A program made the translations under genes and the position numbers. Shown piece after piece: positions 45,362 through 57,110 of a stretch of 64,000 nucleotides of DNA. Below the pieces are notes generated by a model. The model was not told the DNA's origin, did not search any database, and saw nothing but the letters and a program-made list of their open reading frames with translations. The DNA is from Torymus aiolomorphi. Taxonomy: Eukaryota; Arthropoda; Insecta; Hymenoptera; Torymidae. The stretch is taken from the NCBI GenBank assembly GCA_036365515.1, contig CM070874.1:175644297-175708296 (forward strand). The letters run 5' to 3'. The stretch's first letter is position 1, and each line of letters begins with the position of its first letter.

Positions 45362-47041
45362 ATGGGAGAGTCTGCAGCCAAAGCCATCGATAATTGGTGC
45401 AGATGCCTCACCGAGGACGAGACACTGCGCTACACGCAAGCGCTCGGACTGAAGAGAAGCGGCGGAATGTTCCTGAAGCTAGAGCGCATCAGTAAGTGGC
45501 TGGCATGCGACTACGATCCAGAGGATTTTGAAGGCTTAGCCGCCGCTGACGAGCATTTCGCTTGGATGTAACGCACAAATGCTCGCCGCACGTTCCTGGA
45601 TCGAACGTCCGGTTCGGAACACGACATATCGTGGGTAAACTCCACGTCGGACGAACCGCACCCGCTCGAGATTTTAAAAACGGACAGGCTAGTCCAGAAA
45701 AATTTCGAGCGCAGTCGCGAATGGGCATCAAACGCAACCACAGTCGACAGCGAAGAGGAAACGACGTGCCAGGGTGACACCACCAACAATGAGGCTGAGG
45801 AGAGCAAACGAGTCACGGCCATAAAAGGACCGGCAACGTTCGAAATGTCAATGGCGGACGGCACGACACTGCAAGTGCCAACCGATTAGGCCGTATACAT
45901 GGCCGCGGTTGACAAGAAAATTCGGTAAATCGAAGAGTCGACGCGGATCCTAGCCGCCAACTCAACTCAGCATCCAAACGCCAACAGCACTCGCCGGGAG
46001 AGCGCCGAAGCAATGCGGCGAGTGACGTTCACGGACATCACGCCTGCCCGCCGGAATTAAGAGAATCTACGAGAAGAGACGCAGTTGAGAGGCCTGTCCT
46101 CTCGGCTAGACATCGGCGGACGGGGACTGCCGACCGCGATACAACAGCCCAGTTCGAGGCCTCGACAGCCTCCAGCGGATGAGAGGCCGCCGCCACCTAT
46201 TACCCCGCTGTCGCGCCGAACCGGGTTCGGTGGCGCCTGGGGGGGGGGGGGCTGGATCACAGAGCCAGTCAGTTGAATCGACTGACTCTGAGATAAGGGG
46301 CGAACCAAGAGGAAGATCGATGCCAGGATCGTTCGAAGAATCGAACCGCATGACAGGCGGCGGACTCCGAGATGTCGGCCAAGTAGTGTGCCGATGGGGA
46401 TTCAAGTTCGCCGGCGATCCTGGCGAAAGCATCGACACCTTCCTCGAGCGAGTCGAGGAAAATTGGGAACTCGCCAAGCTTACGGAAGGGGAGATACTAA
46501 GTGCCCTTCCGGAGCTATTCGTCAGCGTAGCGGGTACCTGGGTGCGATCCAACAGGACGAGCTGGATCACCTGGGAGGAATTCTGTCGCCGGATACGGCG
46601 ATGGTGCGGCATGACGGACCGGGTACAGCAACGGCTGAGGCACGAGGTCGCTTTGAGAACGCAAGGACCGGAAGAGTCCGTGCGTGATTATGTTACGTGC
46701 CTCGAAGCAATGATGCGGAAGATGGAGTCACTGCCGACGCTCGATTTCAAGCTGGGGACGCTACACCGGAACATGAAGCCGCCACTGCAGCAACTCATTC
46801 GACGAAGCGACTTCGAAGACATTGAGACATTGCTGGATTTAGCAATGGAGGCGGAGCTTGCAGTGAACGCGGAAAGGTCCTTCAAGCCTCCGCCGCCGCC
46901 GGAGTCGTACGTGTACGCGCAGTGGGCATACAAACCCCGCAAACCGGCTCCGCCTAAGGTGAAAGCCGCGGCGGTAGAGACAAAGCTGCCGCCGACTCCA
47001 CCGCCACCGAAACCGCCGACGATAGACGAAACGATCGAGCG
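45362..47041 (+). pseudogene. Gypsy-1 gag, N-terminal and capsid part
   Basis: ATG at 45362 (GESAAKAIDNWCRCLTEDET). The same frame runs on through four stops (45569 TAA, 45887 TAG, 45926 TAA, 46058 TAA). A run of 13 G near 46239-46251 then shifts it to the frame reaching 47041. That frame contains the Gypsy capsid domain: FAGDPGESIDTFLERVEENW, TSWITWEEFCRRIRRWCG and GPEESVRDYVTCLEAMM. It is followed by a Pro-rich stretch (KLPPTPPPPKPPTIDETIER). At 47037-47041 the target duplication GAGCG of a 666-bp insertion begins; the frame continues at 47713. Confidence 0.85.
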
Positions 47042-47707
47042 CACACTGGGGCCGGAAGGTTCAAAACCATCTAGAGGTCATAATTCTCAACCGAATTTGA
47101 AAATTTAAAAACAGGAACTTTTAGTGACAAAATACCAAAGACCGCTACGAAGCCTAATTTTGAAAATATGAACCTATAAACCTAATTTATAACCTATAAC
47201 CCCAAAATTACACTTGTGATTCCCAAAAATGCTGTAAAACTTCAATTTATAAGTCCTTGACACATGCTCTCTTAACCTTGATTCATACAATTAGTCTACA
47301 GATTAAGTCTTGGGCCATTCTGTCAGAAATAGTATATATTTTTAGGATATACATTGTATGTGGTTTAAATAACATTTTTCTCTTTTTTATAGCTGATTTT
47401 GGCCTCAGAAGCCACTAGGTGTAAGACCCCCTTAAGACTTATGAGGTTAGGGCTTATAGGTTTAGAGTTTATGAGTGCATGGCTTACTGGATCAAAGGTC
47501 AAGAGTTCACGAGTAAAGGGCTTACAAATTAAAGGTTTATCGTATTTTTTGGATTTGCAGGTCAAAAATTGAATTGATTGGTTGATGTGATAGGATTATA
47601 TGACTCCTTAGATTTATAGGTTAATTTTTTGGAAAATCAGGCTTCGTAGGGCTCTTCGATATTTGATAACGAATGTTTAACCAAAAACTCCGTATGGCCC
47701 CAGTGTG
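47042..47707. mobile_element. 666-bp non-autonomous DNA transposon, TSD GAGCG
   Basis: The termini are perfect 12-bp inverted repeats CACACTGGGGCC (left 47042-47053, right ending 47707), flanked by GAGCG (47037-47041 and 47708-47712). Removing it and one GAGCG rejoins gag exactly in frame (DETIER then FAKVILQEMQ). CAC termini and a GC-rich 5-bp duplication are reminiscent of Transib elements, but the heptamer differs (CACACTG), so this is only a suggestion. The AT-rich interior has no coding. Not yet assigned to a family. Confidence 0.85.
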
Positions 47708-47712
47708 GAGCG

Positions 47713-48055
47713 GTTCGCGAAGGTGATCCTGCAGGAGATGCAACGCATGCAACAGAAGCAACCGCCTCCTCCTCCACCTGCACCCCCTTCGACGCGGAAC
47801 CGGAGCGGAGAGAAAGGGGCACGGAGAAAGAAGAGTAGCTCCAAACGCCCTAGCAGGAAGACGAGTAGAAGGAGCGAGAAATCAAACTCCAGCAGCGATT
47901 CGAGCGAAGAAGACCGAGCCAAGAGGTGGCCAAGGAGGACAGGCGAACCGAGCGCACCGGCACCGGGAGCATTCAGCTGTTATGGATGCGGCGCTCCCGG
48001 AGTAATTCGCCGAAATTGCCCGAAGTGCGCGGGAAATGTACCGCAGGCGAAGTAA
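47713..48055 (+). pseudogene. Gypsy-1 gag, nucleocapsid end
   Basis: Continues gag after the 666-bp insertion: FAKVILQEMQRMQQKQ, a polyproline run, then a Lys/Arg/Ser-rich domain (KKSSSKRPSRKTSRRSEKSN) and a single knuckle CYGCGAPGVIRRNCPKC. The usual His position (CX2CX4H) is Val. A second CX2C follows. Ends TAA at 48053-48055. The overlapping frame starting within it leads into protease. Confidence 0.8.
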
Positions 48056-48951
48056 GCGGGGTTTCCGCTTCGTCTGCTGAAGTCCCCGCACTAAATCCGG
48101 ACGCCGCAGCCGGACAAATAACGGCTGAGCCGGCAGCCGAGCACGAGCAGGAATCGCGGTGGTGGCTACAGGAGGCGATCGGAAATTACAGACTCAGCGC
48201 CCTCTACGATACGGGGGCTTCACGCCCCGTAATGGGAGCGGTAGGACTACAGCTCGCCTCCGCGTTAGGGCGACCATTAATGCCGAGCTACGGTGGCAGA
48301 GCGAAAGTCGTCGGAGGACAGACGGCGACGATCGCCGGTTACGTCGAGCTGCCGTTCGAGGTAGCTGGCGTAAAGCGAGACATTCGGATAGCGGTGCTGC
48401 CGGATGACCAAGTGGATTGTTACTTGGGCGCAAACTTTGTCAGAGCCTTCGGTACGATCCACGACCCCATCAACAACCAGTTGATCGTGAGCGCGGCGGA
48501 TAAGCGCGTAGACTTGGAAGTCGCGGGGGTCTCATCAGTCGAGGCGCTAGAGGTATCGTCGATCTGCCTCGAAGACGTCTCGGATGATCAGCGCCAAGAG
48601 ATGGCAGAGCTGGTAGGCCGAATTCTCGGCGGAGAGGACCAAGCTCTCAGCCGCACTACGTGGGCGAGCCACCACATTGAAGTGAGGAGCATGCGCTCCC
48701 GTGAAGCAGCGTTACTACCCGGTGTCCAAGAAGCTCGAAGAGGATATGCACCGTCAAGTGATCGAGATGCTCGAATCCGGGGTAATCGAGCCTTCTACGA
48801 GTGCGTGGTCGAGCCCCGTCGTCATGATACGGAAAAGCAACGACAAGTACCGTTTCTGCATCGATTTCCGTAAATCGAACGCGGTTTCGAAGGCAGACGC
48901 GTATCCGCTGCCGTACATGGACGCGATATTGCGCAAGCTGAAGAGCGCGAA
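47926..48951 (+). pseudogene. Gypsy-1 pol, protease and start of RT
   Basis: The frame overlapping the end of gag carries YRLSALYDTGASRPVMGAVG, with the protease DTGA motif (about 48205), and AVLPDDQVDCYLGANFVRAF. This suggests a frameshift gag-pol arrangement. Near 48683 a one-base shift leads to the RT frame: QRYYPVSKKLEEDMHRQV, MLESGVIEPSTSAWSSPVVM, YRFCIDFRKSNAVSKADAYP and LPYMDAILRKLKSA. RT is cut here by a 7.4 kb DNA transposon. It resumes at 56398 with YISTLDLSSAYYQ. Confidence 0.9.
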
Positions 48952-50060
48952 TAGGCCAGTCAAATTAGTTTTTTCATGAAACCTAATTGTAAGCCGACCT
49001 TATCAAGCGGGTTATGATTGGGGAGGTCATCAGGAACAATAACCCGGTGAATGAGTATAAAAATTTACATGGGAAATGTTTTTAATTAACAATTGAATGC
49101 TCGGAAAAACAGTTTTTTGACTGCTACAAAAAAACTACTGACTTTACAGAAAAAAGTTCAAAGTAAACTTTGTAGATATTAAAAAGATCTATCAAACGCA
49201 ATTTACAGATTTAAATTTAGTTAATTTGTTTATCTGCAAATCGCAAAAAACCGCTTAAAAAGGCCATTTTTACGATTGTTTATTACTCTGTTAAAAATGT
49301 CGCTAGGTGCTTGATAACTCGTTTAAGTATAGCTCTTATAGCACTTAATAAGCAGTTAAAATTTTAGCTAAAAATATTTAATAGTTTTTGCATAATTCCA
49401 TTTATTTATTAGATTTTGGTCATATTTGCGTGATTTTTCCCAAGCCGCGGACGTCGTACGAGGATGCAGTAAACGGATTTTGAAAGTTTAACATCTCTAC
49501 TTTCACGAACAATGAATAGCTAAGCGATTTTTTCAAATTTAATTATTTAAAATAGCAAAATAAAAAGAAGCAATTTTTTTTGTTATAAATAAAAGCAATT
49601 GCGGCTCGACTATTGGTCGTAGATAATCGACAGTAGGTTGGAAAGCTGGCATTTTTTCACAAATTTTAAGGGGTCTACAAACTCTCTAAGTGCTCTGGGA
49701 GCCGAGATAATTTTTTTCTTTGTAAAAATCGCTGTGTCTTCAATTATTAATATTAAGAAACGAGACAGAGACGAAAAATCGAATTAATAGTTGTACTAAC
49801 AGGAAAAAAGTATTTCGTCACATTTATTGCAAAATTACATTGTTATAAATAATCACAAAGGCGCGGGTTTAAATTGGAGAAGGCTACGAGTGTCACGCGC
49901 AAAAACTGAGCGTAGGAACTTCCAATCCGACGCGCTCGAAATTTTTTTCATATCTCAGTATATAATTGACGTAAACCCTTCATTTTTTTTTTAATTTGGG
50001 GTAGCTCGCGAAAATATTAACATACAGCCTACTCATTTCCCCGAAAAAGTTTATTTAACA
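48952..50060 (+). repeat. Left ~1.1-kb terminal inverted repeat
   Basis: Matches 55282-56397 in reverse with few differences. Landmarks are AACCTAATTGTAAGCCGACC near the outer end, CGTCGTACGAGGATGCAGTA mid-way and TTCCCCGAAAAAGTTTATTT at the inner end. It has no coding role that I can see; frames in it are short. Confidence 0.95.
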
Positions 50061-51181
50061 ATACTTAATTAACAACAATTATTTTTATTAACTTTTTTCT
50101 GTTTTTTCATAAATAAATAATTAAATACATATAATTTTATGCAATGGTACATATTATTAATTAATTAAACATACTTTTATATTACTCTGTGTATGTGAGT
50201 TTATGTGTATGTGAGTAGATTTGAATTTTTCCGCGCTTTCATGTGTTCGGAAACGCATGTTCCGAAAGGCATCGGGGTGAAACCTTTCCTTAGACGCTTC
50301 GACACTTGTGCGCATGTCTCCGCCAAGGGGATCGTTAATATACTTTCTCTTTTGACCGTTGTGCCAGTGACGCCAGCCACCGAGTATAGAAGCATAAGCA
50401 GTATCGAATACAATTTTAGCATAACATACAGTGTATATTACAGTTTAATAAACAGTTTATAAGTGACATTTATTGAATCCTCGTAAGTGAATATATACAG
50501 TATTCTGATTTATATTGTAATTATCAAATATATTTATAAGTTATATATTACAGTTGCATTTGCTGTTTTTAAACGAAAATCCGGATTGTTTGGGATATAG
50601 TACCACAGCTATAAGAGAAAGACTTTATGAACTAATGTTATCGCACCGTTGGTAAGTACATAAATGTTGTAATTGTTATTCATAGTGTTATTACGAAATC
50701 GGTAAATAATTTATTTGAAATTAGTGTTACGTGCAGATATACGTACGAATATAAAAGAGCGAAATAAGCCAGCCGTTCGATTAATAGAAGTCCGATTGGT
50801 ACGGTGGCTTGATGGTAGCCTTTCTGACTTGTGCGTCGGCGGTTCCGGTTCGATCCCAGGGTCCGTCAATTTTTTATTCCTAAAAGTTGCTATAGCCCCC
50901 TCGTAATTTTAGCAAAAATAATATTATTAGTTTAAAATAACTTTTATGAAAATTTTTTTGAAAAATATTTATTTTGGCATAGTATAAACGGATGTCTAAA
51001 TTATAATTTTTTTTTTTAATATTTCTAGTCAAATACAGTTTAATTATGAATACATTTTTAAAATCAGATTTATTGATATATTTTTTTTGTTAATTATATG
51101 TTATAGTTAATTAAGTTTCAATAATTACAAAATTTATTGATACAATACATTATTTTTGTGCAGGTTGAAATTTTCTTGAAA
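50061..51181. other. 5' region of the Academ-like element
   Basis: AT-rich sequence between the left repeat and the ORF. It contains a tRNA-like segment at 50795-50870 and an acceptor-like TTTTTGTGCAG just before the start codon region (about 51163), so an upstream untranslated exon is possible. No gene recognised. Confidence 0.4.
50795..50870 (+). repeat. tRNA-like sequence (degenerate tRNA or SINE head)
   Basis: TGGCTTGATGGTAG (50805-50818) resembles an A box and GGTTCGATCCC (50847-50857) is a good B box, at normal spacing for an internal Pol III promoter. The T stem is imperfect and no cloverleaf was completed, so a functional tRNA is unlikely. Confidence 0.4.
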
Positions 51182-54100
51182 ATGGAAACTGACGGCGCGA
51201 ACATCTGTTTGCTGTGTGACAAACTAGTCAACCCCGAGCAGGCTCGAGTTCTCAAAGAGAAGGCTATAGCAACCTTAATTGATGCAAGTTTAAAGAGGAA
51301 GGACAACAAACATAAAAAACTCCAAAAGTGTCAAGCATTAACAATTCATACCAATTGTCATAGTAATTATGTTAAACAGTCAAGTATAAAAGCTCCCCAA
51401 AAACAAGCAAGTATTTTAAAAGTAACTGCGAGACAAAATACTATTGCTCTACAGCAGTTTGATTTTAGCAAATATTGTATTTTTTGCGGGGAAGAAGCGT
51501 CACACGAGTACAATGCTAAAAGGGAAAAATATCCTAACGCGAATCTTTCGAAAGTCAAAATTGTTAGTAGCGACACTTTAAAGGGCAATATTCTAGAAAA
51601 AATTACTTCACGCCAGAACGATGAAACTTTACGAGATAACCTTCGAGAAGAATATACAGTTTTAAAAAAACTTATTGAAAACGTAGATTTGGTAGAACGG
51701 GGCGCCCGTTACCATAATTTTTGCATATGAAAATTTTCAATTTTTAGACCGTCTCATAAAACTGGTCGACCTATGCGTAAAGATACATCTGACGTTGTGG
51801 ACTATATTATCTCTTATTTATGCGAGTTTAGTGATGAGGAGTGTCAATTTTCCATTGCAAGTATTTTAAGCGAATACAAAGAAGAAGAAGAAGAACTTCC
51901 TTGCAAACTTGACACAATTCGCAATAAACTAGTAGAATATTTTGGTGACGCAATTTCCGTTTATAAAGTAAAAAAAGATTTAGTTGTTTGTTTCGCATTT
52001 GTAAGAAATAAGATTCTTTCTGCGGAATGGTACAACAATAAAAACTCAGATGTTAAAGCCGAACGCAAACGGATTATTGATACAGCAGCGGAATTGCTTC
52101 TTGAAGATATAACATCGAAGTATTATGATACAGTTAATTATCCTGCGCCTGATCATTTTTTTAATAACATCAAAGATGACATACCACCGACGTTACAATC
52201 GTTTTTCGATATTTTGATGAGAAGTAACAAAAGAAAAAATGAAATGTGGGATAAAAGAGTCATGACACTTTGTCATATTATTATGTCCTCCGTAAGACCT
52301 CGGTCATTTTTATCCCCGATTTTATTGGGTTTGTCAACTATGATGTATAAAAAGCATGCATCGAAAAATCTCATAGATTCATTGGCTTATCTTGGATTAT
52401 GTGCTTCCTATTATAAAACGCAGCTTTTTGAATCTTCTATAGTTTGTCAGCCCGAAACTTATGACTCCGGTGCAGCTTATTTTCAGTTTGTATACGATAA
52501 TGCCGACCACAACACGTGCACAATAGATGGTCGGAATACTTTCCATGCGATGGGTGGTATTATCTGTGCAACTCCTGCCTCCGAAATATCAACAAATACT
52601 AAAATAGAACGCTTAGCTCGTATTCCTTCGGCTAATAACGTAGGCGCTTTTGGTTTCGCCCCTCTTCAAAACTTTCAAAGAGGAGTGCACGCGGGGCTTA
52701 AAAATATTGTGATTGAAGATGTAACTATAAACAATCCAATAACGCAAAATCATGTAGAGCCGACAGATTTATTATGGTTTTATGGGAATTACATACGGCG
52801 AGAAAACTTGAGCGGTTGGAACAGTTTTATGGAGCAATGTACGCAGGTAAAACCTTTCAACATATCGAAAATAATTCCGGTCCCGTTCGTAAACGCCCCG
52901 CCCAGTAGTTATGACACAATTTTTACAGTTTTAATCGAAGCTAACGAAAAGTGTACAGTCCAAAATCAAAAACATATTTTTGTAACCTTTGATCAACCGC
53001 TTTATCAAAAAGCTCGTGAAATTGTAGAATGCTCTAAGGGAACTCCAAATGAAATAAAAATTAATAAAATCGTTGTGAGGCTTGGAGGATTTCATATGCT
53101 CATGTCATATCTTGGTGCAGTCGGATATGTGATGGACGGCAGTGGATTAAAAGATGCTTTTTGCCAGTTGTACGCTGAAGTTTCAGCTGAAAAAGCATTA
53201 AGTGGCCACACGTATTCCAGAGCAATCAGAGGACACATTTTAATCCAAAATGCTTTATCACATATCATTTTTTCTACTATGAATCTATCGGAATCAGAAG
53301 TATTTGTTCTAAAGAATTTGCTCGAGTATGTAGGAAAATCGGAATTTCACACGTTGCTTGAACAAAATGATATTGAAGAAATAAGAAAAAAATTTGTAGA
53401 TAAATTAAATTTGATTAAAGAGAACGGGCCAACAGCCGAATTGTGGATTCAGTATTTTAAAATGATAGATCTTGCAAAACAATTTATTCAAGCAGAAAGA
53501 AGTGGTGACCGGAATATGCACCTCGAGTGTGTACAGAAAATGTTGCCTTATTTCCATGCTAGCGGTCATAATTTGTACGCCAAAAGTGCCCACTGATATT
53601 TACAAGATGTGTACAATCTTGAAAATATAATGGACGTAATAGAGTTTAATAAATTCAGTCGTTTAGGCTACTTTATTATTAGGCGAGTGGACAAATATCG
53701 ATCCGGAACGTGGTCTGATATGATCATTGAACAAATGTTGATGCGGCCAATGAAAGTGAGTGGCGGCTTAGCACATGGACGCGGCATAACTGACAGTACA
53801 TTATGTAAGTGGGTTTTATCAACGATCGTTTTAATCCAAGTTACAGATACTGTGGAGAAATTCTGTAATATTACTTACGCAACGTCTGATCAACATGTCG
53901 ACGCAAGTAATTCTCGTATTAAGAGAGATTTGAAAGACTTTAACAAGTTAACAGAATTTTTTCAGAACCACAATCCATTTCCTGTAACGCACAATATAAT
54001 ATCGATTAGTAGTGGAATAGTAGGTGGTGATAAAATAAACGGCCACAAAGCATACGAGGTAGGTTTAGAATGTATTAAGAAAATTGTCGGCGGGAACTTT

Positions 54101-55138
54101 GGATCGATCAAATAGAAAAAAAAAGACAAGGTATTATCTTTGAAGACAGTCACTTCATCGATAAAGATAGACAATGAAGTAGTAGCGATCGATCCTACAT
54201 TGTTATTTCAAAGAATATCGCTAAATATTGAAAGCAAATCAGACATGCGAAAATTCTTAGAATATGAGCTTGCTCCTTATCCGCTCCCACTTTTTGACGA
54301 GGGTGGTATGCGGAAAGGACGCAAGTCTTCTTTCTACGACAATTTTAGTAAAATAACAGAGCTTCCACGAAATGAGCAGGATTACTATGTAATCGATACG
54401 AATACGAATAATTCCATCGAATTTATAGTACAGCACTACGGTAATTACGCTATCAATAATTATAGTAGAAACTGTACTATAGTTTTCGATGGTTATCCCG
54501 ATGGACTTAGCACAAAAAGTACAAAGGCCACTGTGAGGTCACGGAGAGAAAATAAAAATTTGGGCCGTGAAATTGAATTTAATAAATAAACTGTTATTTC
54601 AATTTCACAGGACAAATTTTTAAGTCAAAACAAAAATAAAAAAAATTTAATAACATTATTGTGCGAACAGTTCAAAAAAGAAAATTGCACCACTTTAGTC
54701 GCCGAGGAGGATGCAGATTTTCTTATAGTCACCACGACGGAAAAATGCAGCCTTACGTGGAGAACGTGGATCGTTGGAGAAGACATAGATTTACTGGTAA
54801 TATTAAACAAACACAAACCGTATAACACCATCTACTTTTTAAAACCCGGCAAAGGAAATATACAGGACAGTATTTACGACAGCAATAGTTTTAAACATGA
54901 AAAATTACAGTATTTGCTCACGTTCCTTCACGCGTTCACAGGATGTGATACTACGTCTTGCTTTTTTAAGCAAGGCAAAAATAAAATTATCAATATTTTA
55001 TTAAACGACAACGCTCTCCAACAACAGACTCAACGCTTTTATGATCCCAATGCGACGCCTGAAGCTATAGCTGCGAGTGCATATGAAATTGTTAGCCGAT
55101 CATATGGAACCAAAAAAGATAAAAAAAAGTTTACATGA
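51182..55138 (+). pseudogene. Academ-like transposase with XPG-like nuclease domain
   Basis: One reading frame of about 1318 codons runs from ATG 51182 to TGA 55136-55138, broken only by four in-frame stops: TGA 51728-51730, TGA 53594-53596, TAG 54113-54115, TAA 54587-54589. N-terminal Cys/His clusters: ICLLCDKLVNPE, HTNCHSNYVK, YCIFCGEEASHEYN and RYHNFC. Middle conserved blocks: FVTFDQPLYQKAREIVE, VVRLGGFHMLMSYLGAVGYV and FYGNYIRRE-like sequence. C-terminal nuclease-like blocks: TIVFDGYPDGLS, VAEEDADFLIV, VGEDIDLLVILNKH and LHAFTGCDTTSCFFKQGKNK, which parallel the acidic clusters and GCD motif of XPG/FEN1 nucleases. No frameshift was seen, so decay is recent or limited to substitutions. Confidence 0.75.
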
Positions 55139-55281
55139 GCAGCGATATCTAAACTTCCAAAAGTCTGCGTTAAAAGGTTCCGCAAAACTAATTTGCCACC
55201 TACTGAAGGTGCCACAATGCAGCATGCATTTCGCACATATCTTCAAGTGCAGCAGTGGGAAGGTTTCACAAAAATAAACTT

Positions 55282-56397
55282 TGTTAAATAAACTTTTTCG
55301 GGGAAATGAGTAGGCTGTATGTTAATATTTTCGCGAGCTACCCCAAATTAAAAAAAATGAAGGGTTTACGTCAATTATATACTGAGATATGAAAAAAATT
55401 TCGAGCGCGTCGGATGTGAAGTTTCTACGCTCAGTTTTTGCGCGTGACACTCGTAGCCTCTTCCAATTTAGACCCGCGCCTTCGTGATTATTTATAACAA
55501 TGTAATTTTGCAATAAATGTGACGAAATATTTTTTTTCTGTTAGTACAACTATTAATTCGATTTTTCGTCTCTGACTCGTTTCTTAATATTAATAATTGA
55601 AGACACAGCGATTTTTACAAAAAAAAAAAATTATCTCGGCTCCCAGAGCACTTAGAGAGTTCGTAGACCCCTTAAAATTTGTGAAAAAATGCCAGCTTTC
55701 CAATGAACCTACTATCGATTATCTACGACCAATAGTCGAGCCGCAATTGCTTTTATTTATAACAAAAAATGACTTCTTTTTATTTTGCGATTTTAAACAA
55801 TTAAATTTGAAAAAATCGCTTAGCTATTCATTGTTCGTGAAAGTAGAGATGTTAAACTTTCAAAATCCGTTTACTGCATCCTCGTACAACGTCCCACGGC
55901 TTGGGAAAAATCACGCAAAAATGACCAAAATTTAATAAATAAATGGAATTATGCAAAAACTATTAAATATTTTTAGCTAAAATTTTAACTGCTTATTAAG
56001 TGCTATAAGAGCTATACTTAAACGAGTTATCAAGCACCTAGCGACATTTTTAACAGAGTAATAAACAATCGTAAAAATGGCCTTTTTAAGCGGTTTTTTG
56101 CGATTTGCAGATAAACAAATTAACTAAATTTAAATCTGTAAATTGCGTTTGATAGATATTTTTAATATCTACAAAGTTTACTTTGAACTTTTTTCTGTAA
56201 AGTCAGTAGTTCTTTTGTAGCAGTCGAAAAACTGTTTTTCCGAGCATTCAATTCTTAATTAAAAACATTTTCCATGTAAATTTTTATTCTCATTCACCGG
56301 GTTATTGTTCCTGATGACCTCCCCAATCATAACCCGCTTGATAAGGTCGGCTTACAATTAGGTTTCAAAACAGGCAAAAAAAAGACTAATTTGTCTG
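55282..56397 (-). repeat. Right ~1.1-kb terminal inverted repeat
   Basis: Reverse complement of 48952-50060. The outermost ~45 bp differ by a short insertion (GCCTGTTTTG against CATG) between CAAATTAGT and AAACCTAATTG. Outer end CTAATTTGTCTGG. Confidence 0.95.
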
Positions 56398-57110
56398 GCG
56401 TAGAAGTACATCTCGACACTCGACCTAAGCTCGGCGTACTATCAGATTTCCACTGACGCCGGAATCGAAGGAGCTGACGGTATTCACAGTGCCCGGATTG
56501 GGCCTGTATCAGTTCACGAGAATGCCATACGGCCTATCTCAGGCCGGAGCGACGTTTCAACACCTTGTGGACAAAGTCATCGGCCCCGAGGCCGAGCCGT
56601 ACGCCTTCTCGTATCTCGATGATATCATCATCGCGATAGAGACGTATGAGGAGCACTTGAAATGGCTCGAGCACGTGCTAAAGCGCGTCAAAGAGGCCGG
56701 GTTGACGATCCCGCGAGAAAAGTGTGTTTGGCAAGACTGAAGTCAAATACCTCGGTGTGCTCGTCAACCGGGACGGATTCCGGCCGGATCCTGATAAGAT
56801 CGAGCCGATGATAAACTTTCCGGTACCAAAGAACTTGAAGCAACTGCGCCGCTTCATGGGAATGGCATCTTGGTACCGGAAGTTCTTGAAAGACTTTGCC
56901 ACGATAGCCGAACCATTCACAGCGCTAACGAAGAGGGATCGACGATATGAATGGGGCGACGCACAGCAAGAGGCTTTCGAAAAGATAAAAGCCATGGTGT
57001 CCTCAGCTCCTGTCCTCGCCAGACCCTCGTTCGATGTTCAGTTCGTCGTACAGACAGACGCGAGCGACACCAGCATCGGCGCGGTGTTGTTGCAAGTAAT
57101 CGAGGGATAG
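56398..57110 (+). pseudogene. Gypsy-1 pol, RT remainder and RNase H start
   Basis: Continues RT after the Academ-like insertion: YISTLDLSSAYYQI, a one-base shift near 56450, then ELTVFTVPGLGLYQFTRM, PYGLSQAGATFQHLVDKV and YAFSYLDDIIIAIETYEEHL (YLDD). A second shift near 56730 leads to FGKTEVKYLGVLVNRDGF, MASWYRKFLKDFATIAEPFT and the RNase H opening FVVQTDASDTSIGAVLL. The sequence then jumps to TLSPAERNY, lacking the usual ~8-12 residues between, a small deletion with a TAG at 57108-57110. Confidence 0.9.

Larger units (their letters stand above)
48952..56397 (+). mobile_element. DNA transposon with 1.1-kb TIRs, Academ-like
   Basis: Two inverted repeats (48952-50060, 55282-56397) enclose one gene. 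The ends are close to GCCAGnCAAATTAG. They split Gypsy-1 RT between KLKSA and KYISTLDL. A 3-bp duplication (TAG) is possible but not certain. The internal protein has Cys-rich N-terminal clusters and an XPG-like nuclease C-terminus, the combination described for Academ elements; I assign that superfamily from memory of family traits, not alignment. Confidence 0.75.
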
